Of a DNA stretch of 64,000 nt, positions 11,741-23,400 are shown piece by piece. The first letter of the stretch is position 1, and each line of letters opens with the position of its first letter. The stretch covers positions 1,114,001 to 1,178,000 of the forward strand of contig JAUCBN010000024.1 in assembly GCA_035048815.1 (NCBI GenBank), written 5' to 3'. The DNA is from Abelmoschus esculentus (Eukaryota > Streptophyta > Magnoliopsida > Malvales > Malvaceae). The notes beneath the pieces were generated by a model. That model worked only from the letters and a program-made list of their open reading frames with translations. It was not told the DNA's origin and did no database searches. Both the position numbers and the translations under genes were made by a program.

Positions 11741-12025
11741 GTTTGTACAATCGTTTTTATTGTGCTTGACCAAAACGTCATTAATTCTACAGAAACAATA
11801 GTAATATAAATAATCAATAAGATTTTATAATCAAGTGTCACATTTAGGACATAATTATAACGTTTTAACAATTTTAATTCATCTTTTTTAAGAGCATTTT
11901 CAAAAATTTTGTAATGAATTTTAAAATTAACATTAATTGATGACCGTAGTTTATCAAAACTTTGAACTTTCTCTTTTTCAAGAATCCTGTACGGTCGTTC
12001 TTATTGTGCTTGTCTCGAACCCTGG
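11741..12025 (+). repeat. Dispersed repeat, left copy of an inverted pair
   Basis: About 285 bp. Both ends carry a related motif of the form gtac-(a/g)(a/g)tcgtt(t/c)ttattgtgctt. The middle contains aataagattttataatcaa and acataattataacgtttta, which recur in reverse orientation at 14003-14287. Divergence is substantial. The superfamily is not recognised. Confidence 0.55.
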
Positions 12026-12755
12026 GTAAGGAATTAAGCAAATGAATAGCAAAATTTATATGGATCTAGTGATGTTAGAAAGCAAACATATTTTTTTAAA
12101 AAAAATAAAAATTAAAAATTTATATAAAATTTATATTTTATTTACTTATTTCATTTTTATTAATGATCTAAATTTATATCTTAAACTTTTAATATAATTT
12201 TTTTATCAATTGTATCCCTAATATAAAATCTTGCGTCTATCTCTGAAATAATGGTATCGTACCAAAATGATTGTTTTTGTGGGGCAAAGTTTGACCTCTC
12301 CGTTGATCCATTTTCTGTTTTCGGCCATTTCTGTTTGTTGTTGTTGTCGACACGCTACGTAATGGACTCCAAGTGTGGACAGAGTTGAGCAAATGTCTTT
12401 TGGACAAACAGAGGAACCAGGTTGATCCGTCTCCCCACTTCTGCACTCCCAGTCTCACACAGACAGGCTTCAGTTTACTTTAGGCTGAAGATATTATAAT
12501 GACTGCTGCACAGTGCACACCACACCACCTTTGCCGTTGGCACACTTTCAAGGCAATGCTCCCAGTTGCTTGTCATGTAGGCTAGGACATGTATGGGTAA
12601 GAGTCGGCAAAAGCAAATACGTGGAATGATACAGAGTTCGATATTTTTGGAATTAATGATTAGGATTTAAATTTTATAGAAAGAAAATATCAATTTTATA
12701 AAAGTTAAAGATAAATTAAAATCATACGTTAAAAGAACAAACTAAGATAATAATG
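12026..12755. other. Intergenic DNA, no gene supported
   Basis: 12240-12600 is less AT-rich but has only short frames without family resemblance. Confidence 0.4.
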
Positions 12756-13058
12756 TCACGGGGTTAGAGTTTTCGCGCAAGGATTTTTATCTGTGCGGCA
12801 CCTCGGGTCTTTCGCGTACCCGAAGATCAGCCTTAACGATCTCCGATGCTCACTGGTTTCGCCTTCCCATGGGCTTATCAGAAAAACGGGAACAACTCCC
12901 GACCAGTGTGGTGCACGATCAGCGCGCCCATCCCAGATGGGACGACTGCTCGGCACGTACTACACTCTTATTGCTATCCCGCTCCCAAGCTTTAAGCACA
13001 ACCATAAAGCATCCCGCTCGGTCCCGCGTAGTCACGACCAACGGTCCGTGATAATAAG
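12756..13058. repeat. GC-rich repeat-like island (possible transposon or solo-LTR remnant)
   Basis: About 300 bp of roughly balanced base composition inside very AT-rich DNA. It opens with gtcacggggttagag and closes with aacggtccgtgataataa. The ends show a short inverted repeat (tcacgg / ccgtga), and gataataa occurs just outside the left end and at the right end. The opening TGTCACG is LTR-like. No coding match was recognised in any frame, and it is not 5S or 18S-25S rRNA. Confidence 0.4.
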
Positions 13059-14002
13059 ATCTAACGACAATGAGGCTTTAGAAATGATAAAAAAGGGGTT
13101 ACAATTTATTCAAACCAGCTAAACTCGAAAACTTACTTTACAATTAATTACAAGTAATCACATGTATAAATAAATTTCAATATTGATTTAAATATGTACA
13201 AACTTTTATTTTTTTTATAAATCAAAATAATAATAGAAAAATAAAAATTAAAAAAATTACTTTGATTTAAAAAATTATAGTTATATGAAATAATATTTAA
13301 ATTGATAAAAATCTAGATTAAATTGTTAAATATATAAATTTTTGGATTAAAATTATTATTAACTCAATTCAATTCATTATTTTCTTTAATTTTAAACGAC
13401 AAAAATATTAAAATAAAAAATATAAATTTAATTTTATTTTATTAAAAATAATAACTGAGATACCAAAATCATAAAAGATCTTACCCGCTCTCGTAAGATA
13501 TACAAAGTTGCTTGCCTATATTGAGAACTTGCTTTTGCTTGAGAAAATAACTTGCTATTTTTGACAAGATAAATAAATTTTGAGCGGAGAATAATTAAAA
13601 TACTAAATATATCACAAGTCTTATAGTAGATAAGTAATATTACCTATTAAATAAAATTATTTATGAGATTTAAACATTAATATTTATAAAATTGTTAATC
13701 AATACATCTCATTATTTACCGAAATGCTATTATTTTTCTACTAATAATGATTGTTAATTTTATAAAAATATAAAAAAAAAAATAGAATTGAGTGTTAATA
13801 TCATCAATAGGTAGAAGAAAAATAACATGATTTTCAAAAAAAAAAAATCACTCTTCTAGATGATGTGCGTTTGATGTACATATTATATTATTTATTAGAA
13901 AAAAATATATATTTATATAATTATTTTTAGATAAAATTATAATTTATAAAAAAATCGAAAATGAGGAGTCAATATTTAAGGATAGAGCTTTATGTATATC
14001 AG
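13059..14002. other. AT-rich intergenic DNA
   Basis: No gene, RNA or defined element seen. Confidence 0.5.
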
Positions 14003-14287
14003 AAGGGTTCTGGATAGGCGCAATAAAAACGACCGCATATGACTTTTAAGAAAGAGGGTTCTAAAATTTTTATAAACAACGTTCATTAAATGATGTTAAG
14101 CTCGAAAATCATTGTAAAAAATTTAAAAATGTTCTTTAGAAAGATAAGTTATAATTCTTAAAACGTTATAATTATGTCTTAAATAAGATAATTGATTATA
14201 AAATCTTATTAATTATTCCTATTACTATTGTTTTCGTAGAACTAGTGAGATTTTGGAAAGACATAATAGAAACAACCGCACAGAGCC
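14003..14287 (-). repeat. Dispersed repeat, right copy of an inverted pair
   Basis: Reverse-orientation relative of 11741-12025, with the same order of motifs (Arg/Gly-free AT-rich core with ataattataacgtttta) and similar end motifs. Just downstream, ggacaatt-cttctaagg-cacatttt is repeated in tandem at about 14297-14325 and 14342-14370. Confidence 0.55.
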
Positions 14288-15369
14288 CTTAAAAAGGACA
14301 ATTGCTTCTAAGGCCACATTTTTAGAACTAGTATGATTAGGGACAATTACTTCTAAGGGTCACATTTTAATCAATTACACAGGACCCCGAAATCTTTGAA
14401 CCGTCCCTGTACATCGAAGATTTAAATTACGATTATAATTGCGTTCAATTTATTGTAGTTGTGGATATAACGTATATTATCGTGATTATTGTGGATATTA
14501 TGGTCGTGAACTTTTTAAAAAAAATAAATTCTATTCCGAACATAATAATTGTTGGTATCACGGTTTCCAACATTACCTAAACCACTATATAATGACTGCT
14601 GTAAACATCTCTTTCAATCTTTGATTAGCACTGCAAAATGCAAATGGCCAACTGGGTCTGGGTGTGTTGTTTAAGCATTTAAAACCCAGACAGTCAACTC
14701 TGGTTGTGTGGGATTGGTGCAACCTTTCGTTCATTGGCTCGTGTGGGTTAGGATAAGGAAGATGAACTCGGCTGTGGACTGGGTTTTGTGGGTCAAAACT
14801 TCAACTTTTGTCTGCACAGTTGGCAGGCCTTTTGCTTTGACTTCAATGGCTGCGCCAGCCAGCTTTACATTAATAATCACGTGTCTTTATTGATAGGGAT
14901 AACCGCATAAATAATACTATAATTATTGGTTTAAGATTTAGGGTTTATATTTAATATATTAATTATAAAAATTAAAAAAACTAGTACCTTAGTTTTAAGG
15001 TTTAATGAGTTGGTTTAGGGCGTAGAGGGTAAAAACTTAAGGGTTAGAATTAAGAGTTAGTGTTTGTAAGATATGATTTAGGGTATAGTACGTTGAAGAT
15101 TTAGTTTTAACTTATAAACCCTAAATTCTAACCCTAAACTTTAAATTATATTCACTAATTATTCATATATAAATATTCAATTAAGCGAAAGTGAATGATT
15201 AAAACTTAAATATAATTTTTTTAAAATTATCGATATTCGAAATATTAATCCACCAATCATAATCAAGTTTTGCATATGTCTAATATATGGTGACCTTTTA
15301 ATTTAATTTTTTTCATTCATAACGTTATAATTTAAATCATTAATCTCGTTTAAAAAATCTAATACATCA
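14288..15369. other. Intergenic DNA with degenerate telomere-like words
   Basis: No gene supported. 14930-15160 contains many ttagggtt/aaccctaa-like words in both orientations, mixed with AT-rich sequence; they are not in register and do not form a true telomeric array. Confidence 0.45.
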
Positions 15370-16030
15370 AAGAAACCCTAGTCGCTCTCTTTTCTCTAAA
15401 ATTCTTTTGTTCTTAATCGTTCTTTACTTTGATCTTTCCCTTTGATCGGTGGTCGACAATCAATCCTAGTATTGGTTGTCGACCACCGGATCTATAAATC
15501 TATTACTTTTATTTTTAATTTTAATAAAAATCTCTATTTTTATAACACATTTTCTGTCCTTGTGACACGTTTTCTTCTGTATTTGTGACATGTTTTCATT
15601 TTGTGGTTTGATTCATCTGCTTTTGTGGCACGTTGCATCATACCCTAGCGATCGATTGTTGTTTGCCGGTGGTTTGATTTATCTGCTCTTGTGGTTTGCT
15701 TCAAACGACGCTAGTTTCTGATTTATATTTCTGTCGGTGGTCTTTCGAAAAGTTATATCCACACTCCGTTTGATGGTTGTTTGCCGATGAAATCAGTCTT
15801 GGGTAGCGATGCTTTTACATGACAGTTTGGATCGGCTACAACTTCTTCTTCCTTCTTTATGTGTCTCGTTTGGACAGAGACAAGGAGATTCAAGAAGCTT
15901 CTGAATTTTATTGGTATGCTTAATTCTATAAGAATTTTAATTTCTCTGTTTTTTGGATTGTAAAATGGTTTGATTGTTTAATCCAATTTTTTTATGAATT
16001 TAATAAAATTTAGTAGCATTTGTCAAAAAA
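15370..16030 (+). mobile_element. Second non-LTR retroposon with target duplication
   Basis: About 660 bp. It starts at aagaaaccctagtcgctctc and ends in ttaataaaatttagtagcat followed by ttgtc and a run of A. It is flanked by near-identical duplications aatctaatacatca (ending 15369) and aatctaatgcatca (ending 16043), one mismatch. The 3' tail matches the style of the element at 10532-11052 (ttaataaaatt-agc/agtagcat-tgt-A(n)). There is no long frame. It contains the hairpin at 15447-15488. Confidence 0.7.
15447..15488. repeat. Strong hairpin inside the retroposon
   Basis: cggtggtcgacaatcaat is followed after six bases by its near-perfect reverse complement attggttgtcgaccaccg, giving an 18-bp stem with one wobble or mismatch position. 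Confidence 0.8.
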
Positions 16031-16043
16031 ATCTAATGCATCA

Positions 16044-16515
16044 TCCCATTAACTAATTATTGATTTAATTTGATTGTTTTAACTTAAATAAAAATAATTA
16101 TTAAACATAATTTAAATATAATAAACATTTGATAAATATATATTTAATTCAATAAATTATTTATATATAATTAGAAGATTTAAAAGTTTGAATTTCATCA
16201 TTTATACAAAGTTAATTAAAAATAATAAAATAAATATATGAATATGTTTTTCTTAATACGGATATGTTTTCTTATTAGTTTAATGTGCCATGCTGACATA
16301 TTCTCTATAATATTTAAACCAATAATTTTAATTAATTTAAAAGAATTTAAAATCCAAATAAATAAACATAATACGACAATAATACCGTAAATCAATTAAA
16401 CTCTTCTCCTACCGGCTATGTCTGAGTCTCCCATGACTCGCCCCATCCGACTCACTTTTTTTTTTTTGAAGTAAATTAGCAGTTTGATATTTTCTTCCAG
16501 GATAGACTTCTTCAG
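16044..16515 (+). promoter_or_regulatory. Upstream region and leader exon of the MKP1 gene
   Basis: AT-rich promoter DNA leading into a pyrimidine-rich leader at about 16400. The leader ends at 16515 with a textbook donor CAG|GTAAGT. An intron from 16516 to 16894 would end at tttgag exactly before the ATG at 16895. Confidence 0.5.
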
Positions 16516-16894
16516 GTAAGTCTCTGTTCAAATATCTCAGGCTCACTCAATCTCAGCTTTAGAAATTATATATAAAATTTGTTCTATCACAGTTGGATTT
16601 ATATTGGTAACTGAATAAGAAAGACCAGGTAGCAGCTACTAGTTTTACTGGGTCATATTCGTAATTTGAATTTTCTTCTTTCTTTTTGTACATCTACTTG
16701 GAAAATATAAACAAAGAATGAGAGAGAAGAGTCCATGGGTTTGGGTAGAAAATTGGGTTATTTTATTTATTATCAATTTGACTATATATGAATGCCCTTT
16801 CCTGGAAGTATCCTTTAATGGGTATCATTTAATTTGTTGGAATTTTAGTTTGAATTTGAATTTTCAACCTTTTTTTCTTTTTGGGTTGTTTGAG

Positions 16895-19689
16895 ATGTTA
16901 AGCCAAGAAGAAAAAGACCGGCATCCGGCTGCCGGTGTTGCTGCTCGTAGGCCGTATCTGCGGTCGGTGTCTTGGACTGATCGTTCACCAGTCAAGCCTC
17001 ACCCCAAACCACCGCAGAACACAAAGGGGAGGTCTTGTTTGCCTCCGCTTTCTATAACAAGAAGGCCGGTCGAGGAGTGGCCGAAAGCTGGTTCTGATGA
17101 TCTTGGTGTTTGGCCTAATCCCCAGACTCCTAGGGCCTCGGTTAAGCCCCTTGAGAGTCCTGGTTCCAATAGGGAGTTTCAGTTGAGGAAAGATAAGCTA
17201 GCTTTCTTTGATAAGGAGTGTTCCAGGATAGCTGAACATATTTATTTGGGGAGTGATGCCGTGGCTAAGAACAGGGAAATCTTGAGAACAAATGGGATTA
17301 CTCATGTTCTGAACTGCGTTGGCTTTGTTTGTCCCGAGTATTTCAAGCATGATCTTGTTTACAAAACGCTTTGGTTACAAGATACCCCGTCCGAGGACAT
17401 CACTAGCATTCTTTACGATGTGTTTGATTACTTTGAAGATGTCCGGGAGCAAGGTGGGAAGGTGCTGGTGCACTGCTGCCAGGGGGTTTCGAGATCGTCT
17501 TCTCTGGTTATTGCTTATCTCATGTGGAGGGAAGGGCAGAGCTTCGACGACGCGTTTCAGTATGTGAAGGCGGCTCGTGGGGTGACGAATCCGAATACGG
17601 GTTTTGCCTTTCAACTTCTGCAGTGCCAGAAGAGGGTTCATGCTGTGCCTGCTAGCCCGAATTCTGTGCTTAGGATGTATAGGATGGCTCCTCATTCCTC
17701 GTATGATGCACTTCACCTTGTGCCAAAAATGGTGGATCATCCGGGTAAACATGCACTCGACTCTCGCGGGGCATTCATTGTGCATGTTCCTTGTGCTATT
17801 TATGTTTGGGTTGGAAAAAGATGCAACTATGTGATGTTGAATAGCGCTGCATCGGCTGCCAATCAGGTTATTCGGTATGAACAGGCAAAAGGTCCTTTTC
17901 TAATTGTGAGAGAAGGGGATGAGCCTTTGGAATTCTGGGATTCCCTTGCTAGCGGACAGCTCTCGGCAGATGGCTGCGACAGAGCAGAGGGAATGAAGGT
18001 AGTTAAATTAGCCTCCGAGAATGATAGCACGGCTGCAGTAAGTGAAATTTGTGTCGGTCAACGGAAGGTAGATGATTATAATTTGGATTTCGAGCTTTTT
18101 CATAAAGCACTCGCTGGTGGAGTTGTTCCACCTTTTTCAGTGTCGAACACAGAATCCGAAACTTGCCTTCCTGCCAGGGAAAATGGATGGGGTAGGCTAA
18201 GACAGAAGTTTTCTAGTGGAATCATGAAAGAGTTTGTTAAATCATCCAAACTGGGTTGTAACTCGACTCCAGTCAATGATAGATCAGATATGGTTATGGA
18301 CGTTCATAAAGACTCAGAAGATACTGATTTGCTTTCATCTCCATCGTCATCTTCGATCATTCCATGTGGTTCACCAGATTCCTTCGATTGTTCCCTGGAC
18401 TGCAGTTTGATTCGGAGTAAAGATCCTTGTAAAGAAGAACAGTTAGTCACTCCTTTTGGTTCTCCATTGGAACCGAGGTCTCCTTGCGGTTCACCGGATT
18501 CTTTTTCTTGTTTTGCAGCCAGCAGCCCGAAATTCAGTTCCAAGTCTCCTTCACTTTCACCTTCAACATCCGACTATGCCAGTTCATTTACCTTCTCACC
18601 CTCATCTTCAACTTGGTCTTCTCAACTGCCTTCGCCTTCTGGCCCGGAAGCCACTGATCTGTCTTCAATCAAGAATGTTTCCTTGAAAGAGAATTCTTGT
18701 TTACCATATAAAGAAAGTTTCCCATCATTGAAAAAGCCGTTTTCTTTCGACCTTACTTTGAGAGTGGAAAATCCTTTCTCACCTTCTAAAGGTACTTCAC
18801 CCTCACTTGCAGAGCGCAGGGGGAGTCATCCTCCACCACGCATGCGGTTACCATCAGCGGATGCACCAGTCTCCCGTAAACTCGTAAGGTCTTGGTCCTT
18901 TTCTCTTCCCAACTTGGATGATAGTGTAATGAATGATGTTGATCCTAATGAATATGAACCTGGAGACAATAGGGCTGAGTTAATGTTGGATGTTGAAGCT
19001 GTTGCTAGCACTGAGTCACATTGTAGGACCGAAGATAAAAGGGAATATGGAAAATGTAATGCTCAATCTGATGGTATCTTTAAGAATCCCGCCGGAGTAA
19101 CAACGCCGGCTCTGTTTCAGTGGCCTACACTAAATAAAGTGAAGATGCATGGATCTCACATCTTCGAGTCCACAGCAACATATATGCTGTTTGTTACTGA
19201 TGCAAGCTCGGGTGTAAGTGATCATTCTAGTGTTTTATATGTCTGGCTAGGGCAGAACCAACTTTTAAGCTTTGATGGCACACACAGTGACAGCAATCGT
19301 CACTGGGAAACTATCGGCCGCAACTTTCTTAATATAATGGATTTTCCTCTCAATGCCTCTATACAGGTTAGTTGGTTAACTTGCTATTCTGCAGTTCTGT
19401 TCTGAAAGTTATATAACAAATTATATTTTCCTTCACAAGTTGTGGTGGTTAGGATAGAATCCTGGCAATAAAACTTAGAATTCAACATCCTAGATATGAA
19501 GTTATTTGCATTAGGTTGTAAAGCATGAACTGTTTTACTGCCATGGTTTCACATTATGAGCTAATGAATATGGGTTAGAGAAGTGATTCTAATGCGGAAA
19601 TTTTACTCAACATGCAGATAGTTCGAGAAGGCGAGGAACCAGAGCAGTTCCATAACCTTTTCAATGGTTCAATCGTTCCAGAAGGCTGA
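16895..19689 (+). CDS. MKP1: MAP kinase phosphatase 1 (dual-specificity phosphatase with gelsolin-like regions)
   Basis: Cytoplasmic dual-specificity phosphatase that removes phosphate from activated MAP kinases in stress and defence signalling (known for plant MKP1). Exons: 16895-19366 and 19618-19689, together 847 aa; intron CAG|GTTAGT...GCAG. Seen: an N-terminal RSVSWTDRSP segment; a DSP domain at about residues 105-250 with the signature HCCQGVSRSSS (catalytic Cys194, Arg200); a gelsolin-like repeat (YVWVGKRC) at about 305; a long Ser-rich region with repeated PCGSPDSF blocks; and a second gelsolin-like piece near the C-terminus (VLYVWLGQ). The frame is open upstream of 16895, but that DNA reads as a 5' leader intron, so the start MLSQEEKDRHP is preferred. 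The gene looks intact. Confidence 0.92.
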
Positions 19690-20466
19690 ACTGGCTTAAC
19701 CATGATGTAGGGTCTGTCTGAAGGTGTTGGTAATGGATCTTTCTCTAAGACCCTGAATGATTAATAGGAAATGGAGAAATTGTAGCTCAGTCAAAAGGCG
19801 AGTCGGCATCCCAGGCAATGCAAATGTGATTTCTATCTGCCTGTGCGACGTATATCGATTACATCTGAGGTATTTGTTTTAAAAAAACATGTAAAGGATT
19901 AGAGCCCTGTTGTACACTAGTAATATAGGAACTGGAAATAAATACTCAAAGTTGAGATCATATCTCTTGCTATATACTTAAGTTGCAGTGAAGTTGTTAC
20001 TTTGTATAGGAATGTGTCTCCACTATTTGCAGTAAAGTTTTAACTTTCAAGTACCAATCTCCAAGCCTTTTTTTCTCCTCAATATACACACACAATCAAT
20101 ATCCAATATGATAAAAAATGTAAAAGGTATCAACTACCAGTTAATTAATGAACCGAGACGTTAGATCGTATAACGATTTGGGTTGTGAGAATCATCTCCA
20201 TAATGTGTCTCAGCAATCTCCGCTGGATTAATCAACCAATAGAGGTAAAAACTGGGTTCAACCAAGAGTTTCCGGCAAGTTGTCTGTCTGACAAACCTAT
20301 TCTAATGTAGCATTCTATACAAAAGGCATCAAGTTCTGATGGCACTTGAAACATTTGTGTACATAGCAACGCAAAAACAAAAGCCAACACATAATTACCT
20401 TGCTCTCCTCTTTCGAAGGTTCAACAACAGAGGAAATACACTTGAAACTTATGCAGGTGCTATACC
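19690..20466. other. Convergent 3' flanks of MKP1 and coilin
   Basis: Tail-to-tail spacing of about 780 bp. It should contain both 3' UTRs; no further gene. Confidence 0.6.
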
Positions 20467-23400
20467 TCAGATCCCATTCTGAGCTCTTAAGGCCATAGTG
20501 GGGCCATGGGCACTGCGTCTCCGGGCCCTATATGACCAGGCACTCCTACCAGAACTATCTGCTTGACTCCAACCATCCTCTTTAGAGAGATCTGCCTTCT
20601 TTGCACTCAATGCCTCGTTAATGGCATCCCATACATTTGGTGCACCATTAGCTGCCAAAAAAACATGAAAACATTCTGTCAGTTGTCAATTCAATAACCT
20701 TGCGTTTGACACGATGAGCATTTTCTATACCTTGTGCAGGAGGTGTAGTGGCCACATTGTTACCATTTGGCTGTCTTGTTACCTGATACTGTGCGCAATT
20801 TTCATTACTGTCATCGGCAATTGCTTTTGTGGTATTCAGATTGCCATGCTTGACGAGACGGACATCAATTAGAGAGGAATAATCAATCTGGAGAAATATA
20901 AAGAAAAAGGCTTCCATTGTTAGCTTTCAACACTCAGGAAGAAAGCACAAAAGCAACAACAAAAAATCAGCTGGATCTCAGTATCATAGATATTTCCATA
21001 TAAAATGGTTCCGAAGATAATTTAAACTTCAACGAGAGTTTGACGCTTTGACTTGTCCAAATAGTCATTCAACATGAATAAAAATTTTCCATAAGAATAA
21101 CTGTAACACATGACAAAAACATGTAGCAGAAATAAATGTTATATACTGACTACCTACTTCACAGGCTACAATATCTAATTCATCAAAAGAACAGAGTACA
21201 TAAACAAAGGACAGTCAACATGCATAGAAATTTTTCAAAACTATAATATGTGAGAGAACATGTTGCACAAATACAAGGCGAAGGATTCAACAAGTCTCTT
21301 AATACTGCTACCTATTTCAGAGGAACATGAAAGCAAAAGAATCCCAGGTAAAATGAGGAATATATAATTCCAGTTACATACCTCTAATGACCCATCTTCT
21401 CCGTAAAGAGATGTATCTGGTAGTTCAGAACCCTCCAGACCTATTTTCTTCTCAGAAGCACTTGGATATCCTGGTGCTGGTGTCAGCTTAATCTTGTTTG
21501 ATTCAGCATCATAATGTGAAATTTCTCCAACCTATAAGTAGAATTAGGTAAATACAGAATTCAATGCCAATAAGATTAGGAACTATAAAACAACTAAAAT
21601 TAGAAAACAGCATTACTCGGAAGGAGCAAAGCTCGGGGGTCCAAGTTGATGATAGCTCAACTAAGCGATATGCAACTAAATCTCCCTCCTGCATAACATA
21701 TATATTTAAAAAAATCTCTGAAGAATATTAATACAAAATATCTGGAAAAATATCAAAAATATACCTTAGGCAGGCCAGAATAGGGTGTAAGCGTGTCAAA
21801 GTCCATGTCATCAGTTACAGTGGTGTTTTCGTTAACATCCACCACTTCAGAACTCACTTGGCTAAAGTTGTTGTCATTCCATTTCATACGAGTTTTCTCC
21901 ATACCCCATTTTTGACCCTTCTTCTTGCTGGTTATTCCATTCCATTGAAAGGCTTTCTGAAAATGGCATATGTTATGCGGATATATGTAAACAAGAAATA
22001 CAGAAAAGTTAGTATGATATAACCAAAATAACTCCACCACATCGAACCAACCCCTCCCTCCGCTTTCCTTTAATATAAGATCACAATATGATGGAAATAA
22101 TCTCTGAGCCACCCTCACTCTGGCCCTTAATACCCTTGACAGTACCCCTCAAAACAATTTCAGAAAAAAAAAGGAAGAGAGAGAAAGAGAGAGCAAAGTT
22201 CACAAACTATAAGAAAATACAGAACATACCAATGAAATCTGACTTTGTTGGATTGCTTGCTCTGCATCTTCTGGAAAACAAGAACACAGGTCAGACGCAT
22301 CGTAAACCATTTCTCAAGATTTATGTTGTACTTCCAGATTGTTGATCACTAATAACACCATCTAAGACCCAACTCTCAAGAACTAGAAAGAGAGAGAACC
22401 AAGACCTTCTTCAAGGGGCTCAAAGCGAATATGTCCTGGCCTTACTACTATTGGAACCACATTATCCTCGACATCATCATTACAAATTGGTTGTTGACGG
22501 TCTTCCAAAAACTTAAGATTTTCTTTTGCAGGTGATTGCTGGTTGTCTTTTACATGCAGCTGAAATCAGATAAAACATGATTATCATCAAAGTCAATGCT
22601 GTGGGAGTTTCTACAAATCATACATATGTTTCATTACTTTACAAAATTTATGGTTTACCAAATGGTCAAAAATTTAAGATCATCTATGGTAAACAAGCAA
22701 AATTCATTTGTCAACTTTAATTATTTATATGTAGGCGGTATTTATTTATTGCTAGAACTGCTTGTCTGAAGACCAAAAATCTTGACCTTAAAAGGCCCAA
22801 AATAACTTGGCATTATTTCAAAAGACTAAATTACCTTTTCGTTTTCAATTTTGGCATGCTCCCTCAACCATCGCTTTTTAGCCTTTTTACGTCGTGCACT
22901 TCTACTAGGGAGCTGAAGGGTAAGAAATTAAACATAAGTATTGGTTGACCTTGTGTCAGAACAGGAATATGGGATAAAGCAAAAAGGCCAGCAAGGTCAG
23001 TCGACAAAACTGAAAATTAGCAATTAAGAAAGTGCTATTCTAAATTCTGAGACAGGAAGTTAGGAACATTAATTAACAACATCTAACTATGTTATTGACA
23101 TGGATGTGTGCATTATATAGCCCATGGCTTGGTTTTATTGCTCTTACTAACAAAGACACCGACTCTTCATGGACACAACACAAATTCATAAACCAATTTT
23201 CTAAGAGAGATGAAACCATCTCAAACTTTGAAGAAAATTGCTAGAAACTACTAATATGTTCCATCCAAAACAATAATGTCAATAATAACCTTTGCAACTT
23301 CAGTAGTTGTCCTAGGTTCATCAGCACTCCCTTTACCAATGTTTTGAAGCTGGGAAGACCTGTAAAGCAGAAACAAGCAAATCAAGAAATACCCATCCAC

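Noticed and set aside
12756..13122. Frames over the GC-rich island (both strands)
   Set aside because: Three overlapping frames on two strands without motifs; the base composition alone explains them.
12492..14602. tataatgactgctg repeated at about 12495 and 14589 as a possible large target duplication
   Set aside because: The match is a single short word; the repeats between and outside it do not respect these borders.
14930..15160. Internal telomeric repeat block
   Set aside because: The ttaggg-like words are irregular, in both orientations and not in register.
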